Source: Craterostigma plantagineum
Taxonomy: Eukaryota; Streptophyta; Magnoliopsida; Lamiales; Linderniaceae
Direction: 5' to 3'
Assembly: GCA_027422505.1 (NCBI GenBank)
Contig: JAPQWV010000018.1
Coordinates: 13,658,001 to 13,722,000 of the forward strand
DNA: 64,000 bases
The position numbers and the translations under genes are program-made. Below, one piece after another: positions 19,211 to 29,585 of the stretch; within the stretch, counting starts at the first letter, position 1; every line of letters begins with the position of its first letter. A model generated the notes under the pieces. The model searched no databases. It saw only the letters and a list, made by a program, of their open reading frames with translations, and had not been told where the DNA came from.

Positions 19211-20283
19211 CAGCCAGGAAGTTGGTGGAAAACGCTCGACGTCTGCTAAAGGAAGCCTCGCTCACGCTGATCAACACCGCAGACGACGAGAACGGAGAGG
19301 AGTACGACGCGGAACCGGCCGAGCTCGAGAACATCCTTCAGTTCCAAGCGCAGCAAACTGAGGCTCCTGCTGCTCAAACAAATGTGCCCACGGTGGATAT
19401 ACCGGAAGCACCGTGGGAAAATAAAAAGATCACCGCGCCATTTCAGGAAGAGATCAGGAAGAGGATCTGGCGGCGCAAGGAAAAGATCGTTACCACCTTC
19501 GACGAGTATGAGCTGATGAACATCCAAAGTTGGAGCGAGAGAAAGAAGCAACTCTATCGATGGAGCCTTCTGTGCCACAAATGCACAGATAGGACGCTGT
19601 CCGACGAGGAAAACATCACTCAGGAAATGAATCAGGCCCCCATCTGCAAAGTCACTGACCTCCGCCACGAGTCGAAAGGACCTGTCCACTACCCAGTCTT
19701 CACAGTAATGAGGCAGGATGAGAGCTACAGTGAAGTCAGTGAGGCGGACTTCAAATTTCTGCGCCTGGGTGACCTATACAGCATGCTGGAATCCCTGAAG
19801 CAGTTCAGACTCGTCCCCAGAAGCTCTGGACATCTCGTACGTGCTGAACCGGTCACCATGGGATATGTGGCCATCAAGCGCCACATGCTCCGACAGGTCA
19901 GATTCTACGCCACCCACGATCTGCAGATGGCGGTGGAACATAATCTCAAGAAGGTGAACTTGACGCGCCCATCTTTCAAGAATGCAGACGACTATCGAGA
20001 GGGCGATGTGATCGACGGAGATGATCCGGCGGTCGCCTACTCGAACTACAAAGGAAAGATGAGGCTCCTGCGCTGCTCCGAGGTGGCAAAATTCTCAGAT
20101 GGGACGCTCACAATCATCCAAGACAAACTCATGAGAATTTGCCGCATCCTTTCGGAAGAAGATCCCCTCTGCCGATCCAAGTTCGCGAAGCTCATTGACG
20201 CTATTGCTGACAGAATGGTTCTTCGAAGGAATCTCCGCGCCTTCGAGTTCAAGCTAGGGCTTCGCGAAACACTCACACGCTAA
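19180..20283 (+). CDS. Element 1 fourth ORF, -1 frame to ORF3
   Basis: 367 codons start from an ATG inside the end of ORF3. The N-terminal part is basic and helical (RRRAVAARKLVENARRLL). The later part contains YPVFTVMRQDESYSEVSEAD and ADFKFLRLGDLYSMLESLK. It resembles the C-terminal part of the single long protein that other dicot elements encode downstream of pol. ORF3 and ORF4 may therefore be halves of one protein, joined by -1 frameshifting, made by reinitiation, or separated by a recent indel. It ends 47 bases before the polypurine tract. Confidence 0.7.
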   Translation: MAVHTRRRAVAARKLVENARRLLKEASLTLINTADDENGEEYDAEPAELENILQFQAQQTEAPAAQTNVPTVDIPEAPWENKKITAPFQEEIRKRIWRRKEKIVTTFDEYELMNIQSWSERKKQLYRWSLLCHKCTDRTLSDEENITQEMNQAPICKVTDLRHESKGPVHYPVFTVMRQDESYSEVSEADFKFLRLGDLYSMLESLKQFRLVPRSSGHLVRAEPVTMGYVAIKRHMLRQVRFYATHDLQMAVEHNLKKVNLTRPSFKNADDYREGDVIDGDDPAVAYSNYKGKMRLLRCSEVAKFSDGTLTIIQDKLMRICRILSEEDPLCRSKFAKLIDAIADRMVLRRNLRAFEFKLGLRETLTR

Positions 20284-20329
20284 TCCACCATCCCAACGCC
20301 CAAGATTCAAGACTCCCAACAATTGACAC

Positions 20330-20341
20330 AAAGGGGGAGAT
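20330..20341 (+). other. Polypurine tract of element 1
   Basis: AAAGGGGGAGAT abuts the TG of the 3' LTR at 20342 and primes plus-strand synthesis. Confidence 0.9.
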
Positions 20342-20637
20342 TGTTAGGATATTTAATTTGTTGTGTCAATAGTTTAAGTCTTGAGACTTATTATGTAATT
20401 ATCTTTAGCTTGGGCTTTGGACAAGATTGTAATTATTTTATTATTAGTGATTGGGCTTTAATATACCTAGGGTTAATGTGGTATATAAGGTTTTACCAAC
20501 TCACTTTGAAAGGTAATCAAAGATCAAAAAGCTAAAATTCGTTTTCACACACTACACACACTACAAGGTGAGAAATTCTCCCTTTTCATTCCATCTAGCT
20601 TCTTTGATTCCTTGTTTGGTGCATTTCGGGACCAACA
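20342..20637 (+). mobile_element. 3' LTR of element 1
   Basis: 296 bp, matching the 5' LTR at every position except 20457. It is followed directly by the AGAGG target duplication. Confidence 0.95.
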
Positions 20638-20734
20638 AGAGGTAAATTTGGCAGATCCTCTGACTAAGCCCTTAGGGAGGCTTTTAATTGAGAAAACAAC
20701 GAGGGGTATGGGACTTGTGCCACTTGATCATTGA
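20638..20734 (+). pseudogene. Old copia RNase H fragment, right half
   Basis: Reads EVNLADPLTKPLGRLL and on to a natural-looking stop at 20732-20734. This is the conserved C-terminal ADPLTKPL motif of copia RNase H. It continues the frame of the fragment ending at 6092, proving that element 1 jumped into this older element. A non-coding 3' tail of the same element follows to 21259. Confidence 0.85.
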
Positions 20735-21259
20735 TATGTGTGGATACCTAACCGTGATGATTGGAGATCCCATGAAAAAGGTTCATATAGGCAAGAACGA
20801 AGCACATGTTAATGCTGGAGCTTATTCCCTAAATCTCGTACATATGTTGTGGAGAAGCTCGAAATTTATAGTGTAAGGTTGAGTTATACATGCTGATGAC
20901 TAAGGAAAAGAGTTCCTTAATGTTTGTTCACCTATAAGAAAAGAGAGGTGTGACCGCCTCTATGGAAATAAGGCTAAGTTTCCTAAAGCTTTTCTCTAAA
21001 AATTAAAAGGATGCGCATGGCTAGAGAGGCGCCCAACCGATGTTAGAAATGGAGATGGGAAATATTTCATGACATTGTGACCTCTGTTTTACATCATGGC
21101 AAGTGTTTCATAGAAATTTAGTTTCACCACTTTCCTAGTGATTCAGGTCTCAGTTGTCTAAGGTTATGGTTCATAATTTATCGAGAACACCATGACTTAA
21201 GTGTAATTTTTCCAAGGTGATTGATCAAATAATTTGACAAGACTCCAATGAGTGGGGAT
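20735..21259 (+). other. 3' untranslated tail of the old copia element
   Basis: A non-coding stretch between the RNase H stop and a GAGTGGGGAT polypurine tract (21250-21259) that abuts the LTR. Nothing else is recognisable. Confidence 0.5.
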
Positions 21260-21654
21260 TGTTAGAATATTATTTGAATTATTTGCATGTATCTTTGCAT
21301 TCTTTTCAAATTCAAATGCATGATTATTGAGCATTATGTCTTCTCTTAAAGAGCAATAATGGGTCTTAAAAGAGCATTAATATGAGCATGAATATTGGTC
21401 ATAAAATTACATGAATGTGATGCTTTAATGACCATGGTTAAGAGGCTTAAATGATCATGAAATGGCTCTTAATGAGAGACCCTTGAGTTTCACCTCTACA
21501 ATATACTACACCATATATGTTATTCTTGGAAGAGGTTGTTGAACCCTTGGAAGTTACAAGAGAGTTTTTGAAATAGCTTTTTAGGGCGGTGAAGAATCTT
21601 CACGCCTCAACCTTTGTGTTTATAATCCGTCGTTCTTTGAGAAATACTACAACA
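21260..21654 (+). mobile_element. 3' LTR of the old copia element
   Basis: It starts TGTTAGAATATT after a short purine run and probably ends ...ACTACAACA, about 395 bp. Its 5' partner is missing because the element is 5'-truncated, so the right edge is provisional. Confidence 0.55.
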
Positions 21655-22094
21655 TAAAGATATACCTAAATGAACAAATACCCATGTCTTGCAATTTGAA
21701 ATTATAATTTGAACAAATTAGTTAATCGGTGAACGTAAGTTAAAACACATCTCATTCAACGTAAGTTAAACTGAGAATTGCATCCTAAAATGAATTGCTT
21801 ATGTGGAGAGACCTCTTTTGATTTATTTGATGAATCATGCGACGTTATTTTTCTTTTATGTGTGACAACTAAAATAACCTCAACAACATATATAAGAGGA
21901 TATGATCATAATTTCAAAATGGCATCAAAGTCTATTTTCACAAGCCAAGCTATCCTCGAGTGTGCCAAATAACCCCAATTTCTAGTAAGGAGTACTTCGT
22001 TGTTGTTCATGGAATAGAAATGGTCTAAACACTCATACTCTTTTAACGAGTCCACTAATTTCGTACAAAAGTACTTCTTGAATATTTTACTTAG
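21655..22094. other. Spacer between LTR elements
   Basis: About 440 bases without a supported feature. A 64-codon frame at 21778-21972 has no recognisable content. Confidence 0.4.
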
Positions 22095-22099
22095 AAAGT

Positions 22100-22421
22100 T
22101 GTTAGGAATTATTTATTGTGTCAATTAGTTATTTTATGTTACTCTTGTATTTTATTTAAGTGACTGGACTTTAATGTTTTAAAGGTAGTGATGTTATCCT
22201 TGTAATGGGCTTTCAAGGGCCAAGTATTATATATGAACTTGTGGTATAAATACTAAATTCCTAACACGTTAGGGTTGTCTTTGTGCGTGAGAAATACAGT
22301 GATATAATTGAGCCTCCCAACCCTCCTCAAGAACGCACGCTCATGCTAAGTGAATTCATCAATTTATATTCGTGGTACAATTAATTGAAATATGCTTTAG
22401 TTGGATATAAACAGACCAACA
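22100..22421 (+). mobile_element. 5' LTR of element 2
   Basis: 322 bp, TGTTAGGAATT to GACCAACA. It is longer than its partner because of indels. The start resembles the LTR start of element 1 over about 25 bases. Confidence 0.9.
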
Positions 22422-22423
22422 AG

Positions 22424-22434
22424 TGGTATCAGAG
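22424..22434 (+). other. Primer binding site of element 2
   Basis: TGGTATCAGAG, complementary to initiator Met-tRNA, lies two bases inside the 5' LTR. Confidence 0.85.
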
Positions 22435-22639
22435 ATGCGCTCAGATTTGAGTGAATTTTCGAAATAATATTTTTGGGTGTTCTTCGTGTTCTTCATCGAT
22501 TTTCGAAAATTTCGATATGTTTTAGTGTTTTATTGTTGATTGTTTGTTTAGAAATTAGGATATTTGTGCTTGGATCGATAACCATACCAGATTTGAACAA
22601 TTTTGGGTTTGGGATCTAATTTTGTGTGTTCGTTGTCTT

Positions 22640-22865
22640 CAGTCCTTTCTAGATTTTCGAAAACCCACTTGTGAAAACCAAGTGCGAAAACCCTTGCGAA
22701 AATACACTTTCGAGAATTTTTTGCGAAAACAGGCTTCGACAATTACTTTCGAAAATCCACCCTCGAAAACCTTGAACTTGCGAAAACTCTTCATATCGAA
22801 AATAATTTGCGAAACATCTCATTTTCGAAACATCCCACTTGCGAACATCTCAATGCGAGCCGAAA
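22640..22865 (+). repeat. CGAAAA-word leader repeats of element 2
   Basis: About fifteen TGCGAAAAC or TTCGAAAAT-type words occur in 225 bases just inside the 5' LTR, the same position as the leader array of element 1. The reading frame through them is a by-product of the repeat. Confidence 0.65.
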
Positions 22866-23034
22866 ACCTTTCCTCACGTGCCTTTCTCATTCTCGGAACC
22901 ATCGGCATATCAATAATCATTACTCATCATTAAATAAAAAATAAAAAATAAAAAAATTCCTTCCACCCACAAAAACATCAATCATCCCGTGTGCCATTCA
23001 TTACCTTGTCACTTCACCCATTCGAAAATTCATT

Positions 23035-23719
23035 CACGCTGTTCATTCAGGTAAAAACCGAACCGAAAATTCGGTTAATCGAAATTTAGGTTCCAAAATT
23101 TTACACCGAACCGAAATTTATGGGTTCGGTAAAACCGAATTAATTTTCTGTTTTTTGGGTTACAAACCGAAATTACAAAAAAAATACACTGAAGCTTAAA
23201 TACCCGGCAGCAATCCAAGTTGTAAATACCAGTAGCCTCGAGCACCAAAAGTTAAAAACTTGAAACCCTAAAAAAAATAAGAAAACCCAGAAGATGCCAT
23301 TTATGACCCAAACAGAGAGTGAGAGCAGAGAAGATAACGGTGAAATCGCAGCACAAGAGAGTGAGGGCAGAGAAGATAATGGTGGAATCTCAGCGCAGGT
23401 TCATGATCATATGACTCTCCTTTCGATTCTGAATTTCTTAATTTGGAAAAGATTAAATAAGAAACATGGGCTATTACACATCTGAAGGCCCAAACACCTA
23501 CATAAGCGTATATAAATATGGGCCTAACTTTTTAAATGAAGTATATTAATATAGTTAGTTTTCGGTATTTCGGTTTTTATTTGGTTAACCGAATTACCGA
23601 ATCGAAAAAACAGAAATTTTCGGTTTTCTATTTTTAAGAACCGAGAACCGAACCGAACTCATATCGAATTTTCGGTTTTCGGTTCGGTTCGGTCGGTTAA
23701 CCGAATTTTGAACACCCCT
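23035..23719. mobile_element. Degenerate hAT-like MITE with CCGAA/TTCGG termini
   Basis: Both ends are rich in CCGAACCGAA and TTCGGTTCGG. The right end finishes TGAACACCCCT (23709-23719), the same terminus as the better-preserved copy at 35348-35963. The left end, near GTTCATTCAGG, has lost the first bases. No clear duplication remains. It is nested in element 2. Confidence 0.55.
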
Positions 23720-24134
23720 ACGCACATATACATATAGATACACATATTCATATATATAAATATATTTACACACATATACCCACTTCGTAAACCTTCTGTG
23801 CCTTCTACATTTTTCGCATATCATCACATATAAATAATCATTAAATTTCAAACCCAAAACATAACATGCTTGGCACATTATAGAAAAAGTTTTTTAGTAT
23901 CTTTTTCGAAGTTTTTGACATTACTTCAAAACTTTCCGGTGTGCACCAAAAAGGTTTCAACGCTTAAATTTTAGAAAATTCACCGTATTTCACGAAATAC
24001 TAAACTTTTCAATACAAATTTTTCAAAAGCCATAATACTATACTAATAATAATAATAAATAAATAAATTCTTCAAATCTACAAAGCGCGTCAACGATCAA
24101 ATATCCAACTAGATTAAAATAAAATAGAAAATCT

Positions 24135-25014
24135 ATGGACTTCAACGTGATGACTTCAGCCTCTACTAAAAAACAAAGCCCGTCTATAATTCACCAAAAG
24201 ACTATAAAGGACTTAGAACTTAGGAATGAAAATAACTATCAATGCTTACTTAAAAGCCTAAGAGAGCAGAGCAACCTCATGTGTCAGCTTGAAGTTGCAC
24301 AAGAGCGCATTACAAGTCGTGAAACTCAGATCGAATATCTCAAAGCCCAACTTCACGAACTTACAACTAACTTGAGGGCTTGTGAAGATGAGCGGAGAAT
24401 GAAACTTAGTGAATGTGATCTTCTATATACAATTCGCAACGAATTGCACTCCAAAGTACACCACTTGGAGGGCATCATTGCTGCTAAAGGTCAAACTGAC
24501 CAAAATTCCTCTAAGAACCTAGCGTCCAACGGGGAAAACAATTACATTGTAATAGACCTATCTCGTGGTTGGAAATTCCGGAGGTTGCTAGTAAAATTTC
24601 CGAATTGAACACAACCTTGGAATCGAAAAGAGTCGAGCGGAAAAGGAAAAACTTTTAGAGGAGATATCAAATCTCAAAAATTCCCCGCCCTTACCTGTCG
24701 CAAATAATCCTTCTATAGAAATATCATTGTCTAAGAAGGATAAGGGAACTCAAATTGACGCTTTTGTTCCTAAACTTAAAACAAAGAAAACTTTTACCAA
24801 TGATTCTAAGTCAATATTGACCGAAGCTGAAAAGTTAAGTAAAAGTAGAGCTCTAATAATTGCTAAGGAACAAATAACGAAAATTAAGAAGAAAGAAAAA
24901 TCGAAATTGTCTTCCAAAAATAAAGTTGCAAAAGGTCAAGATTTTTCATCTCCTATCCATATTAAAAAGGAAGCTTATAAAGAAGTTCCAAGCTCAAGCA
25001 AGCGAACTTCTTAA
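24135..25014 (+). pseudogene. Gag tail remnant of element 2
   Basis: Two frames, 24135-24608 and 24727-25014, encode coiled-coil-like protein (LRNENNYQCLLKSLREQ and later a Lys-rich stretch). It resembles the long Gag tail of element 1, which has FENNYALLSLKVEELACANE at the matching place. The second piece has KKDKGTQID, which resembles the TQT-type motif by which some Sirevirus Gags bind dynein light chain LC8. A frameshift near 24600 separates them. The zinc knuckle region is missing. Confidence 0.6.
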
Positions 25015-25299
25015 AGAATGATAGATGTGGAATTGCTTACCCATCCAAAAATGTTAATCATTCTAGTAAGCGAAGTTCTAAGAAAAGTCATCATTTTGAT
25101 GTGAACCGTGCGAACACTTCACGTAGGAAGAACATTTCATGTACTAACAATGCCTATAATTCTATATGTTCTTACGCCTTTCTGAAATATTCAGTCCATG
25201 TTAAGTCTGAGAAACATCTGATGTGACTGGCTTCGAAGAAAAATTTTAAATCTTCTTCGAATAACGCGTTCAATTGTGCTGGAATGTCATACTCGTGTC

Positions 25300-25500
25300 A
25301 AATTAGTCCTAAATGGGTACCTAAAGCGCCGATAATGTTTTGCAGATGTCCCAGCATGGGTAGGTACTAAGAGAGTTGCTCCACACTCATGACTGGTAGG
25401 CGACGAGGGCAGCCAAACATCCCAACCCGTATGGTATCTTGGGTTGCTCCACATACACGGCTGGTTAGCGATGCGAGCAACCAAACGAGGGTAGATCATA
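25300..25500 (+). pseudogene. Gag/protease junction relic of element 2
   Basis: The sequence reads KWVPKAP, the usual lead-in to copia protease. Next come two imperfect copies of a GAGTTGCTCCACACTCATGACTGG-like stretch (about 25372 and 25442), which match the [16 protein letters not shown] DNA of element 1 with small deletions. All of pol beyond this point is gone until the polypurine tracts at 25921. Confidence 0.55.
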
Positions 25501-25920
25501 ACTATGCATGCTTAAAAGAAATTTAAATTTCAAGTTTTAGCATGCATCTAACTGAAATGACTAAAAACCCTCCTATAGGTACATTATAGTTATGCATGCT
25601 TCAAAGTGACTTTAAATTCCAAATTTTCGCATGCATACATGAGTCGAAATGCATTAAATACCATGTTATAGGTATGTTTTCATTATACATACATCTTAAC
25701 AAAGTTTCGAGCTTAAACATTCACGTATGCATATAAGCTGAATCGTCGGAAATACCTATTTCAACTAAGAGCTAATGGAAAAACGTGCATTTTAATATGC
25801 TCAATTTTAAAGAAATTTGTGTCGTTAAATATGCGTATGATTTGAAAAGAAATACACGTTATTTTCATCACGCTCATTTTCTTTGGGGAGAAAAGCTACA
25901 TTTTCAAACGTGCATGCATT

Positions 25921-26000
25921 GAGGGGGAGTATCAATCAAATTTTAGAGGGGGAGTAGATTTAAAAGAAAAAAATTTTGCATTGCACAATTCGAGGGGGAG
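25921..26000 (+). repeat. Polypurine-tract array of element 2
   Basis: GAGGGGGAG occurs at 25921-25929, 25946-25954 and 25992-26000. This corresponds to the array behind pol in element 1, showing that pol was deleted between about 25480 and here. Confidence 0.75.
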
Positions 26001-26459
26001 GAAACTTACTTTGACCCATATACATATATGTATACATATATCTATATATCTATACATATTACTATTACCATAGTACATATATATAAAAAAACGAAGTTGG
26101 AGAAAAGAAAGAAGAACCCTGTCAAGCACTTTCGCTCCCAAGATGGACTTCAACGAAATAATTCAACCCTCGAGAACTAGATATCCAAAGGCGAAGGTGT
26201 TATCATTACATTAACACAAAGATGACCTCAAGCGACCTGCTCTGACTTGCTGATCAAGCAGCACTCAAATGGACTGACGCATGGATTTTTAGTTCATATG
26301 GTTCAGTCAACCAACCTGAACCTAACCCCGGAACGCAGCCGAGTGTTGAGATTTCGAGCCCATAAAAGCCACACCTATTTGGAAATTCTTTCTAAGACCG
26401 CTGAGCGAATGATACACAAATCCCTTACCTCACACAACATTCTGACCAACCCACATAGG

Positions 26460-27350
26460 TGTAAGAGCTGATTTCTATCGGCTCCCGGGTAGAAGTCGCC
26501 TCATCTGGTCCAAAGGCGCACAACCGAGCCTTAGCCACTCATTGATCTCCCAACAGACTGATGTTTCACTAAATCACGGGGAGCCACGTAATCTATCACT
26601 GCTTCACTTGGAAGCAGGAGATATTGAACTAAGTGGTAGTCAGCCCCACCCCAATGGATTTTATTGAACACATCGAGTCTAGTGTGACATCACCATCCAC
26701 ATGTTTTTCTATCTTTTTAAGACACATACACCTTTTTCTTATCTGGACTTTGTGACTAGATCAGAACTTTCGTAGACATGTCCTACTACGACATGCTTCG
26801 ATGATCAGAAGGAGTCCTACCGTTGCAACATGAAAACAACAACGGTTTCAGGCCATCGTCTTCGAGCTAGTCTCAATAATGATGTAAACGGAACGCCTAT
26901 GTGGCTCCGGATCCTCAGCCCTGTTCTCACAGGCCACGTCTCATAGTTTAACTCTGAAGTCGTGTTGACAGACTGCCTTTGTGACTCCTTCAGGTTACTA
27001 CCCAACCTGAGTACCCACCAATTCCGCCGCGCATACTGCTCTGAAGCTGGGCTCTCGTGCTCTTTTGAGGGACAATCCGAAGGAGCCCAGACACATTTTC
27101 GGAAAATACACACCACGTACACCTTCTTCTGGAGCCAGACCAGCTTAGGGCCGAGCCAGACAACTTCCTTCGGAGATGACAAATCTGACACCGAGAAGTA
27201 CAGTAACCGTGACCACCAATCAACTCCATCATCTTGTCTCGACGACGCGGTCTTCTTGCCAAAGACGATGCCTCATTTTGACCCATCGCATGACGATCTC
27301 CCCAGCTCGATCTTCATGAGGGGAAGGAGTTCTAAAGCAAAATGAAAGCA
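26460..27350 (+). pseudogene. Third-ORF remnant of element 2
   Basis: DNA-level similarity to the third ORF of element 1 is visible: CGGGTAGAAGTCGCCTCATCTGG versus the matching stretch at about 17796-17820, GGGGAGCCACGTA, and ACACATCGAGTCTAGTG. All frames are broken. No product is expected. Confidence 0.6.
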
Positions 27351-27469
27351 ACACCACGATGAAAGTGCAATATAGATAAAAAAAAATGTCAAATCTCAAG
27401 CGTCATCATTAATCAAGCGAAGACCACAGAGTCCAACGATTGAAGTTGTCACCTCATGTACGACGCTCC

Positions 27470-27800
27470 GATTTTAAAGAAACACCCCAATCACAACGCA
27501 AGGTTGAACAAACCTAGGGGGAGTTGAGCTACAATCGAACGGCGAGATCGAACTCAAATGACAAGATACGGCCAACAACTTCAGCATGGACTTCAAGAAC
27601 AAAGCTGCCGACTCGTGTACAGCTCTTCGAGTTTAAAGAAAACTCCCAATTCCAACACAATTTTGAACAAATGTAGGGAGAGTTGCGACAAGTGAAGCAA
27701 GCTGGAACACCTAAAGAGAAGATTCGACTTGTGTACGTCTCTCAAAATTTAAAGAGAATTCCTCAATCCCAACAAAAGGTTGAACAAACATAGGGGGAGT
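27470..27800 (+). repeat. Three repeats carrying TAGGGGGAGT tracts
   Basis: Three units of about 110-140 bp each contain TTTAAAGA, then CAATYCCAACACAA or similar, then GAACAAAC and a purine tract (TAGGGGGAGT, TAGGGAGAGT, TAGGGGGAGT near 27518, 27674 and 27791). They are extra polypurine tracts upstream of the real one, which lies at 28065-28074. Confidence 0.6.
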
Positions 27801-28074
27801 GGTGACTATCCATTGGAGAGATCGAACACAAGAGAGACGATCCAACAAGCAGCTTTGAATACTTAAGAGAAGAGAAGTTCAAGAGACGGTGAGCTTGAAA
27901 GATCTTTTAAAGAAGAGGTAACAAGGCAAGACAAAGGAGGATGTGATTGAAGAAGAACATGCATACAAACCCTTTCGCGTACACAACTCTGATAGGTGTT
28001 CTTTGAGGACTCAGTACGATTACAAGACGAAGATAACCAGCGCTGAATTGCAAATTGAACACAAATTGGGAGAT

Positions 28075-28383
28075 TGTTAGGAATTATTTATTATGTTCAA
28101 TTAATTATTTATTTAGTCTTGTATTTTATTAAAGTGGACTGAGTTTTAATGTTTTAAAGCTCAATGATTTTATCCTTATAATCGGCTTTCAATGGCCCAA
28201 GTATTATATACCAATTTGTGCTATAAATACTAAATCCCTACACGTTAGGGTTGTTGAGAACTACAGTGAGATAATTGAGCCTCCCAACCCTCCTCAAGAA
28301 CGCACGCGCTTAGTGAATTCTTCCATTTATTTCGTGGTATAATTGCTTGAAATATGCTTTAGTGGGATATAAACGGACCAACA
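28075..28383 (+). mobile_element. 3' LTR of element 2
   Basis: 309 bp, preceded by AATTGGGAGAT and followed by the AAAGT target duplication. Confidence 0.9.
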
Positions 28384-28388
28384 AAAGT

Positions 28389-29369
28389 CAAAGATTGTTT
28401 GATTACGTTGACTTTCCTGATGTGCTCTTTTGAAAGAAAATGGAAACTGGTCTAGTTTATAATATTAAATTCGATATAATAGAGGCGTAATTACGTACAC
28501 AATACGGTATATAACATGCATGTTGCATGTTGTATAATAAACTAATGTTATCTACTATTAATTAGACGTCCATGCATCTTTACATAATTATTCTTCGCAT
28601 ACAGAATTAGATTACGATTGCATCTCTATCATAATAAATATGATTTGGAAATGAAATGTGTTGTGACTGTTGGCTTAGTAAATAGCAACACAACATTTTT
28701 CATTTTCTAAATCATTTATTCACCATTTATTATGATAGAGTCGTTAACACGTATGATATTTTTCTTCTTGAATTTATTCCAACTTTAACTCTTTACAAAG
28801 TCGTCCAATATGAGCGCCGGGCATCAAGATAATAAATATCACTAGTATTTATCATATCCTATATATGTGCAAGTACATAAATTATTTTTTATATATTTTT
28901 ATTAATTAAGTTATTTAGAAAATAAAATGTTTTAAATTAAGATTAATATTATAATGAAGTAAAATAAGAGTAAAATTGTCAAAGAACTATTTATTCGACA
29001 GATCAAATAGCAGTTTGCAATGGCCCCACCATTAATATAATAGAATAGATACTATCGTTTTACTATTACACCCTCCATTTAAGAGCCCGTAGATAGGCAA
29101 TAAACTCGGTTTTTATAGGTTTAGGTATTTTTACTACGATCGTCCCAATTTAATATAATAATCAGTCAAAATTAATTTCATCCAGAAACATACTAAGTTA
29201 CGTTTTAATGAAAATAACGTCCAACTTGCACGCATTATGGCAAAAAGGAACGAAGATCTGCACTTATAGCAAATTTTAATAACTTTACTTAATATTAAAA
29301 TTTTGCAGCCTTGTCTCATGCCGGCGCTGTCCACCCACGACTTTATATCATATAGGTACTTACACCTTA
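28389..29369. other. AT-rich intergenic DNA
   Basis: No gene is seen. A 117-bp fold-back at 28624-28740 is annotated separately. Short frames here have no recognisable content. Confidence 0.5.
28624..28740. repeat. Fold-back (inverted repeat) of 117 bp
   Basis: CTCTATCATAATAAAT at the left pairs perfectly with ATTTATTATGATAGAG at the right. Inward pairing continues (GATTTGGAAATGAAATGTGTTGTG against its near-complement), with a loop of about 25 bases. It fits a small MITE or a young hairpin locus. Confidence 0.6.
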
Positions 29370-29378
29370 TTTTTGTTT
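29370..29378 (+). repeat. TSD of MULE-A, left copy (TTTTTGTTT)
   Basis: An exact nine-base match with 32150-32158. Nine bases is the Mutator length. Confidence 0.9.
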
Positions 29379-29585
29379 GGGAATTACTATTTACCGCCCA
29401 TTTTTCCTAGTTACCGCCCCCTAAAGGGCTAAAAAAGACGTTTATGCCCTTATGTTATTTAAATTAATTTAAAAAGGTAAAATATAATAAAATGTAAGAA
29501 TTTTCTTTAAAATCCTACACGACGCAACACTTTTCAAATCACACAACCAAATTAAACAAAAAAATAGAGAAGTTTGCAAATCGTA

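Larger units (their letters stand above)
6093..20637 (+). mobile_element. Element 1: young full-length Ty1/copia, SIRE-like
   Basis: A 14,545-bp element with two 296-bp LTRs (6093-6388 and 20342-20637) that differ at a single base: C at 6208, T at 20457. Flanking 5-bp duplications AGAGG (6088-6092 and 20638-20642) mark the insertion, which splits an older copia RNase H. Order: LTR, primer binding site, 1.7-kb repeat-rich leader, gag, pol (PR-INT-RT-RH, copia order), polypurine-tract array, second repeat-rich spacer, two 3' ORFs, polypurine tract, LTR. The pol sequence and the extra 3' ORF point to the SIRE/Sirevirus lineage. The LTR is shorter than is usual for that lineage. Near-identical LTRs imply very recent transposition. 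Confidence 0.95.
22100..28383 (+). mobile_element. Element 2: decayed, pol-deleted SIRE-like copia element
   Basis: LTRs at 22100-22421 and 28075-28383 share TGTTAGGAATTATTTATT starts and ACCAACA ends but have diverged clearly, including indels. The 5-bp duplications AAAGT (22095-22099 and 28384-28388) are intact. The interior keeps a primer site, a CGAAAA-rich leader, Gag tail fragments, a protease-start relic, polypurine-tract arrays and a ruined third ORF. Integrase, reverse transcriptase and RNase H are absent, so it is non-autonomous. Its LTR start, leader words, Gag tail and third-ORF remnants resemble element 1, of which it looks like an old relative. Confidence 0.88.

Noticed and set aside
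26817..27345. Overlapping frames of 98-127 codons on both strands
   Set aside because: They lie in the ruined third ORF of element 2 and do not match the homologous frame.
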